Positions 7,576-11,799 of a stretch of DNA of 11,799 nucleotides are shown in pieces. Position 1 is the stretch's first letter. The number at the start of each line of letters is the position of its first letter. The stretch is from Hyphomicrobiaceae bacterium. GTDB taxonomy: Bacteria; Pseudomonadota; Alphaproteobacteria; Rhizobiales; Hyphomicrobiaceae. The position numbers and the translations under genes are program-made. The DNA is taken from NCBI GenBank assembly GCA_025359005.1, contig JANYHP010000630.1:1-11799 (forward strand). The letters are read 5' to 3'. The notes under the pieces are model-generated. The model was not told the DNA's origin, made no database searches, and was given only the letters and a program-made list of their open reading frames with translations.

Positions 7576-9063
7576 TCAGAACAGTGAGCGCGCCGCAGCC
7601 GTTGCGGTGTTGATGATCCAGTCGCCGAGCGAGCCGTTGCGGAGCGGGAACGGCATGAAGCCCAGCAAAATGATCAGGCACGACGCCGCCATCACGATGC
7701 CTTCGCGATAGGGCACGGGGCGGAAGCGCATCTTGGTATCCGCACTGGCGTCGTTGACGTACATGATGATGACGATGCGGACATAGTAGAATGCACCGAT
7801 CACGCTGGCGAGCACGCCGAGAATGGCGAGCGGCCACAGGTTGGCTTTCACGGCCGCCAGGAACACGTAGTACTTGCCCCAGAAGCCGGCCAGCGGCGGA
7901 ATACCGGCGAGCGAAAACATCATCAGCGCCATTGTCGCGGCCATGCCGGGATTGGTGGTCGACAGGCCGGCGAGATCGTCGATGCCCTCAACCGAACCGC
8001 TTTCGCGCCGCATGCAAAGGACAACGGCAAACGCGCCGAGCGTCATAACAAGATAGACTGCGAGATAGATCAGCACGCCTTGAATGCCTTCCGGCGAGGC
8101 GGCTGCAAGGCCGACCAGCGCAAAGCCCATATTGCCGATGGACGAATAGGCGAGCAGCCGCTTGATGCTGGTCTGGCCGATGGCCCCCAGGGCCCCAAGG
8201 CCCATCGACGCAATGGACAGGAAGACGATGATCTGCTGCCACTGGGGCTTGATGCCGCCGAACGCGGTGATCATGACGCGCGTGAGCAAGGCAAACGCTG
8301 CAGCTTTTGGAGCCGCCGCAAACAGCGCGGTGACCGGCGTTGGCGCGCCCTGATAAACGTCCGGCGTCCACATGTGGAACGGCACGGCGGAGATCTTGAA
8401 CGCGAGGCCGACCAGCAGGAACACAAGGCCGAAGATGAGGCCGAAGTTCTGCCCGGCGCCGGGCTTCAGCGCCACGGCGGCGATGTCGTTGAAATTGGTC
8501 GCACCGGTGAAACCATAGATCAGCGAGGCGCCGTAGAGCAGCATGCCCGACGACAGCGCACCGAGCACGAAATACTTGAGACCTGCTTCCGACGAGCGCA
8601 CATCGTCGCGCCGGAAGGCGGCGAGCACGTAGAGCGCCAAGCTCTGCAACTCGAGCCCGAGATACAGTGCGATCAGATCGTTGGCCGAGATCATCATCAG
8701 CATGCCGGCGGTCGCCAGCAGCGCCAGCACCGGGTACTCGAACTTGAGGTATTTGCCCTCGCGCATGTCGGTGGATGCCAGCAGCAGCGCGCCGGCGCTG
8801 GACACCAGCACGATCATTTTGACGAAGCGGGCGAACGCGTCGAAGCGGAAGCTGCCGTCGAACAGGGACTGCGCGCCGAGCGGCTGGGTGGCCAGCACGA
8901 CGCCCGCGCCCAGCAGCACCGCGATGGCGCCCCAGGTAACGCGATCGGCCTCGCCCTCGGTCTCGGGGCGGAACACGCCCCACAGCAGGAGCGCGATGGC
9001 GCCGAGGACGAGGATCAACTCGGCATGGAGCGGCGCGAGGTCGGCTAGGAAGCGGGTGAACAT
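7576..9063 (-). CDS. nuoN: NADH-quinone oxidoreductase subunit N
   Basis: A full-length 495-residue, strongly hydrophobic protein with about 14 predicted membrane helices. It is one of the three antiporter-like proton-translocating subunits in the membrane arm of respiratory complex I. Family marks are GLELQSLALYVLAAFRR (136-152) with conserved Glu138, Lys223 in the AFKISAVPFHMWTPDVYQGAPTPV block (221-244), Lys253 after ALFAAAPK, and SIKRLLAYSSIGNMGF. The terminal ATG and stop are both inside the window and no frameshift is seen. In most proteobacteria nuoN is the last gene of a 13-14 gene nuo operon, directly after nuoM. Here the upstream 462 bp contain no nuoM end and the next gene is a HlyD adaptor, so the gene is separated from its operon or is an additional copy. 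The Shine-Dalgarno is weak (GGATAATCC just before the ATG). Confidence 0.97.
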   Translation of the reverse strand: MFTRFLADLAPLHAELILVLGAIALLLWGVFRPETEGEADRVTWGAIAVLLGAGVVLATQPLGAQSLFDGSFRFDAFARFVKMIVLVSSAGALLLASTDMREGKYLKFEYPVLALLATAGMLMMISANDLIALYLGLELQSLALYVLAAFRRDDVRSSEAGLKYFVLGALSSGMLLYGASLIYGFTGATNFNDIAAVALKPGAGQNFGLIFGLVFLLVGLAFKISAVPFHMWTPDVYQGAPTPVTALFAAAPKAAAFALLTRVMITAFGGIKPQWQQIIVFLSIASMGLGALGAIGQTSIKRLLAYSSIGNMGFALVGLAAASPEGIQGVLIYLAVYLVMTLGAFAVVLCMRRESGSVEGIDDLAGLSTTNPGMAATMALMMFSLAGIPPLAGFWGKYYVFLAAVKANLWPLAILGVLASVIGAFYYVRIVIIMYVNDASADTKMRFRPVPYREGIVMAASCLIILLGFMPFPLRNGSLGDWIINTATAAARSLF

Positions 9064-9319
9064 GGATTATCCAGGCGGGAGGTCGGCGGACTTTGACTGA
9101 GCTGGGACTATGCACGCTTTCCGGAGTTTCGGGTACACGATTTCGTGGCCTAAACCAACCCTTCAGGATGCCGCGTTCGGGCGCGCCCCGGTAGAGCGGC
9201 CGGTGCTGTCGTGCCGGGGCGATCAGGCCCTTCAAATCGACCGCTATGCCATGACGGCCCAAGCGCATAACGGACGGGCCGAATTTGCATTTGCTGGACC
9301 CAACCGCCGGACGCACCGC

Positions 9320-9397
9320 ATGCCCGCGTCCCGCAAGCTGCCACCATTGATGACCGTAGACGACTGCCTCTGCTGGGAAGGTGACGGTCCGGACCGC
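9320..9397 (+). pseudogene. Possible N-terminal remnant of a Uma2-family gene
   Basis: From ATG 9320 the + strand encodes MPASRKLPPLMTVDDCLCWE followed by GDGPDR. This resembles the opening of many Uma2 (DUF820, PD-(D/E)XK-like) proteins, which typically read RKLPPMTVDEFLxW and then an acidic segment and YELxDG. The resemblance stops at about 9397, where the family's YELxDG should follow; neither this frame nor the adjacent ones continue it. The likeness is from memory of the family and is short, so chance similarity remains possible. Confidence 0.3.
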
Positions 9398-9454
9398 TGC
9401 GGTATGCGGAGCCTCCGCACTCCGGCCCCGTTGCGCAACCGCCTCGCAAGAGGC
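9385..9454. repeat. Cluster of four short palindromes / hairpins
   Basis: In order: the perfect 12-bp palindrome CGGTCCGGACCG (9385-9396); TGCGGA-GCC-TCCGCA (9405-9419); the perfect 10-bp palindrome GTTGCGCAAC (9430-9439); and GCCTC-GCAA-GAGGC (9441-9454), a GNRA-type tetraloop hairpin when read on the + strand. In addition CCGGA (9389-9393) can pair with TCCGG (9421-9425) around the second hairpin. The cluster is downstream of hlyD, whose transcript could end or be protected here, but there is no T-run for a standard terminator. Confidence 0.5.
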
Positions 9455-9525
9455 AAAGAAAGAACAGGTTCAACTTATGACTGGATGGAAGGCGGAGTGC
9501 AGGTCACCAGCGCTCCCTTGTCACC

Positions 9526-10854
9526 TTACCGGTCGCGCATGGTCCGCGAAATGCGATCGACGAGGGGGCCGACGAGGTAGGTGAGCATCGTGCGTTCGCC
9601 TGTCGTGATCAAGACGCTGGCCGGCATGCCGGGCACCAACTTGCCCATCAGTTCCCTGGGCAGCGTATCCTCCTCGATCTGCACGCGGGCAGGGTAGTAG
9701 CTCTGCTTGGAATTGGTATCGAAGGTGATGTCGGCAGCCACGGTCAGAACCTTTCCGCGGGTGGCGGTGCGTTGACGGGCGGCGAACGCGGGGAAGCGAA
9801 TTTCAGCCTTGGAGCCGGCCTGAACGCTATCGATGTCCGAAGGCTGCACCTGGACAGTCATGATCAAGCCCTCCTCAGGCGTGACGAGTTCTGCCAGTGT
9901 GTCGCCGGGCTTGATGACCTCGCCCACCGTGTGCACCTTGATGGACTGGATGATGCCAGCGCGCGGCGCCCGGACCTCCATGCGGGACAGAGCATCAGCC
10001 GTCACCGTCGTCTTTTCGCGCAGCTCGCCGAGTTTCGATTTCGTATCGCCCAGTTGCTGCGCCGCTTCCTCGACGCGCTGCTGCTGGATGACCTTTATTT
10101 GCTGGCGGCTTTCGGCGATGGTTTCCTCCGCGCGGGCGATATCGGCCTTGATGCCTTCGCGTTCGCCTTCGAGACGGTAGAGGTCGCGTTGCATCGCGGT
10201 CAGCTTGCTGCGCGCGAAATATCCCTTCTCGGTCAACTCCGCGAATTTGCCGATATCGAGCCGCAGGCTGTCAATCTGCTGGGCTTGCGAACGATCGCGG
10301 CTGCGCTTGCCGATGATGTCACGGTTGGTCTGTTCGATGCGCGACGCCTGCACGGCGATCTGGTTCTCTATGGTCCGGCGCCGTTCGGAAAATTGCTTTT
10401 CCTGATCGATCAGCATGCTGGCGACGTGCGCCTCATGGAGTCGGCTGGAGAGATCGGTCGGCCAGGCGATGGTTGCCTTCTGGTCGCGCTCGGCGAGCAG
10501 GCGCGCTTCCTGGGCGAGCATCGCATCGACGCCCTTTCGCGCAAGATCGGCATTGGATTGGGCCTGGACGGGTTGCAGGCGGAACAGGATCTGGCCGGCT
10601 TCGACGCGCTGCGTCTCGGCGACGAGAACTTCGCGCAGCATGCCGCCTTCGAGATGCTGGATGGGCTTCTTGTCGGAACTCACCGCCACTTGGCCCTGCG
10701 CGATGGCCGCGCTGTCGAGCGGGGCGAGGGCCGCCCAGCCGCCGAAAGCGCCGAACGTCAGGAGGATTGCGCCATAGCCGACGCGCATCAGCGAGCGACA
10801 ATCACCGAGGGCTACTTTGGCGGGGGCGGCGAAAGTTGCGGTTGCGGCGGTCAT
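9526..10854 (-). CDS. HlyD-family type I secretion periplasmic adaptor
   Basis: A 442-residue membrane-fusion protein, normal length for the HlyD/PrtE group. It links an inner-membrane ABC exporter to a TolC-like outer-membrane channel. A short cytoplasmic N-terminus precedes one membrane helix (about 25-46, VGYGAILLTFGAFGGWAALAPL). Then come the first lipoyl half-motif (IQHLEGGMLREVLVAE, 65-80), a long alpha-helical hairpin rich in Gln, Glu and Arg (about 105-290), the second half (RMEVRAPRAGIIQSIKV, 291-307, and GEVIKPGDTLAELV), and a beta-barrel region. The typical ending is LVPGMPASVLITTGERTMLTYLVGPLVDRISRTMRD. The ATG at 10854 has GGGAAA upstream on the - strand. The usual operon partner, a PrtD-type ABC transporter, is absent from this window. 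The cargo-like RTX gene is immediately upstream on the same strand but is cut off by a terminator. Confidence 0.95.
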   Translation of the reverse strand: MTAATATFAAPAKVALGDCRSLMRVGYGAILLTFGAFGGWAALAPLDSAAIAQGQVAVSSDKKPIQHLEGGMLREVLVAETQRVEAGQILFRLQPVQAQSNADLARKGVDAMLAQEARLLAERDQKATIAWPTDLSSRLHEAHVASMLIDQEKQFSERRRTIENQIAVQASRIEQTNRDIIGKRSRDRSQAQQIDSLRLDIGKFAELTEKGYFARSKLTAMQRDLYRLEGEREGIKADIARAEETIAESRQQIKVIQQQRVEEAAQQLGDTKSKLGELREKTTVTADALSRMEVRAPRAGIIQSIKVHTVGEVIKPGDTLAELVTPEEGLIMTVQVQPSDIDSVQAGSKAEIRFPAFAARQRTATRGKVLTVAADITFDTNSKQSYYPARVQIEEDTLPRELMGKLVPGMPASVLITTGERTMLTYLVGPLVDRISRTMRDR

Positions 10855-10944
10855 CGGGTTTTTCCCTTCGGTCGATCCATGCGATCAGCGTTGGGATACT
10901 TCTAACGGTCCCGGAGCCCGGCGCTGTTTCGCTGGTAACTCGAT

Positions 10945-10981
10945 GACAAAATGGACCAAAAAACTTTCGTTGGACAAAATG
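10945..10981 (-). promoter_or_regulatory. AT-rich direct-repeat region upstream of hlyD
   Basis: The 9-mer CATTTTGTC (read on the - strand) occurs twice, at 10973-10981 and 10945-10953, 28 bp apart start to start. A third related string, TTTGGTCCA, lies between them. This is the most AT-rich spot in the hlyD-to-RTX gap, 90-130 nt upstream of the hlyD start. Because a strong terminator precedes it, a promoter for hlyD is expected here; the repeats could be regulator sites. Inference. Confidence 0.3.
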
Positions 10982-11026
10982 CACTAAGACAGAGACCGTC
11001 AGGCTATGGCGCGCCGCGCGCACAAC

Positions 11027-11062
11027 AAAAAAGCCCGGCCGGCGTCTGGGACGCCGGCCGGG
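11027..11062 (-). terminator. Strong intrinsic terminator after the RTX gene
   Basis: Read on the - strand: stem CCCGGCCGGCGTC, loop CCA, stem GACGCCGGCCGGG, then C and TTTTTT. The 13-bp stem is perfect and GC-rich, and the T-run corresponds to A residues at 11027-11032. It starts 24 nt after the stop codon of the RTX-like gene, an ideal position. It should prevent most read-through into hlyD. Confidence 0.93.
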
Positions 11063-11085
11063 AGTGTTTGTGGTGCAAACTGGGA

Positions 11086-11793
11086 TCAGAAGTGGAAGTT
11101 CGAGGCGTCGAGAGCGTGCAGGCCTTGCACTTCGATGACGAGGTCGTGCGCTGCGATGTTGTCGACGTGCTCGTGGATGAAGGTGTTGCCGCCCGTCTGG
11201 GTGACTGAGATGTCGCCGATGTTGGTCGCCGGGTTGCCGCCGACGAAGTGGCCGGTGATGCCCATTTTCTGGTCGATGCCGTGCAGGTCGATGATGTCGC
11301 CGGTGCCGTTGCCGGGCGCCGAGTTGTCATGGAAGCCCTTGATCACGTCCATCGCGCCGGTCATCGAGTCGTGACGGTCGTTGTAGGCAAAGAAGCTCTG
11401 CCCGCCTTCACCAGCCGTCAGGATGTCGGCGCCGCCGCCGCCCGTTGCGTGGCCGCCGCCGAAGCCCAGCGTGATGTTGTCGGCCTTGTTGGACCCGACG
11501 ACGTCTTCGATGTTGAGCAGCGTGTCGCTGATCTTGCCGTCGTTGGAGAACCCGAAGCCGGCAGAGAGGTCGACATCGACGCCGGAGGCGCTGTGGCTGT
11601 AATTGACCACGTCCTCGCCACCCGCGCCGTCCCAGGTGTTCTGGCCGGGGCCGGAGACGAACACGTCATGGCCGGACGAGCCCGTGCCGCTGTGGGCGAT
11701 GTTGGGGTCGGTGCCGTTGTCGAGGAACAGCGTGCCGACGCCCGGAGCCGCGGTTGCGTTGGGGTTCAGGTCGGTGATGGTTTTCGTCGGCAT
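11086..11793 (-). CDS. Small RTX-like protein, probable type I secretion substrate
   Basis: A 235-residue acidic, Gly/Asp-rich protein with no signal peptide and no cysteine. Degenerate RTX-type calcium-binding stretches are visible: GSSGHDVFVSGPGQ (38-51), GAGGEDVVNYSHSASGVDVDL (56-76), SDTLLNIEDVVGSNKADNITLG (89-110) and GGGGADILTAGEGGQSFF (118-135). MDVIKGF and GDIIDLHGID (148-174) follow, an arrangement like the C-terminal region of serralysin-type and other exported RTX proteins. The C-terminus ends in DASNFHF, compatible with an uncleaved type I secretion signal. No enzymatic domain is seen: the whole protein is RTX-like plus signal. HlyD downstream supports export. The ATG at 11793 is only 6 bp from the window edge with no stop before it, so the N-terminus could extend further. 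The precise function is unknown. Confidence 0.8.
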   Translation of the reverse strand: MPTKTITDLNPNATAAPGVGTLFLDNGTDPNIAHSGTGSSGHDVFVSGPGQNTWDGAGGEDVVNYSHSASGVDVDLSAGFGFSNDGKISDTLLNIEDVVGSNKADNITLGFGGGHATGGGGADILTAGEGGQSFFAYNDRHDSMTGAMDVIKGFHDNSAPGNGTGDIIDLHGIDQKMGITGHFVGGNPATNIGDISVTQTGGNTFIHEHVDNIAAHDLVIEVQGLHALDASNFHF

Positions 11794-11799
11794 GGTCGT

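Larger units (their letters stand above)
9064..9525. other. Non-coding, palindrome-rich gap between hlyD and nuoN
   Basis: These 462 bp hold no gene I can support. Open frames exist on both strands, but their products have no recognisable family or helpful start site apart from a short Uma2-like peptide at 9320-9397. A 12-bp imperfect inverted repeat, CACGA-TT-TCGTG, lies near 9137, about 75 bp upstream of nuoN. Four palindromes cluster at 9385-9454. Any nuoN promoter should lie here on the - strand, but no convincing -35/-10 pair was found. Confidence 0.6.

Noticed and set aside
7573..7590. Hairpin CGCTCA/TGAGCG at the nuoN stop as a terminator
   Set aside because: Only 6 bp, it overlaps the stop codon, and no T-run follows on the - strand.
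8080..9048. A 322-codon open frame on the + strand opposite nuoN
   Set aside because: It is the antisense of a clearly conserved membrane protein; its His/Glu/Gln-rich product is a by-product of GC-rich codon bias and matches no family.
9110..9580. A 156-codon + strand open frame in the hlyD-nuoN gap
   Set aside because: No ribosome site, it overlaps the end of hlyD, and only a short internal part (9320-9397) resembles any protein family; reported as a possible remnant, not a gene.
9772..10905. A 377-codon open frame on the + strand opposite hlyD
   Set aside because: It mirrors the HlyD coding frame almost end to end, has low-complexity composition, and lacks any recognisable domain.
1..11799. 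tRNA, rRNA, CRISPR arrays, insertion sequences, integrases
   Set aside because: None seen: no cloverleaf-like or regularly spaced repeats, and no transposase or integrase motifs in any frame.

Overview
The window looks like chromosomal DNA from a GC-rich alphaproteobacterium. The clues are the high G+C content, an alphaproteobacterial-type NuoN, and a double-length dCTP deaminase of the kind seen mainly in that class. The genus cannot be read from the sequence. Eight protein-coding genes are well supported. No tRNA, rRNA, CRISPR array, transposase or integrase was seen.

Left part (about 1-6330, all + strand). An SDR-family oxidoreductase comes first, then a 332-bp gap holding a long imperfect hairpin. 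Next are comM (YifB-type Mg-chelatase-like AAA ATPase), the dCTP deaminase with two DCD-like halves, a YafK-like L,D-transpeptidase with a signal sequence, and proC. These are ordinary housekeeping genes. Gaps of roughly 90-330 bp separate them, so they read as neighbours rather than one tight operon.

Middle part (about 6374-9063, - strand). An exported alpha/beta hydrolase converges on proC. Behind it lies a complete nuoN (complex I membrane subunit N). This nuoN stands alone: nuoM is not upstream, and the 462 bp where it would be expected are non-coding.

That 462-bp gap (9064-9525) is the most anomalous stretch. It holds four consecutive short palindromes or hairpins within 70 bp, and a short peptide resembling the N-terminus of a Uma2-family protein. 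This is what a rearrangement breakpoint or a decayed accessory insertion could look like.

Right part (about 9526-11799, - strand). This is a type I secretion module: a HlyD-family periplasmic adaptor and, upstream of it, a small 235-aa RTX-like protein with a C-terminus that looks like a secretion signal. A very strong intrinsic terminator (perfect 13-bp stem plus T6) separates them, so hlyD probably has its own promoter. The ABC transporter that must energise this export is not in the window. I found no convincing wholly novel system. The main items for follow-up are the isolated nuoN with its palindrome-rich upstream gap and the transporter-less RTX/HlyD pair.
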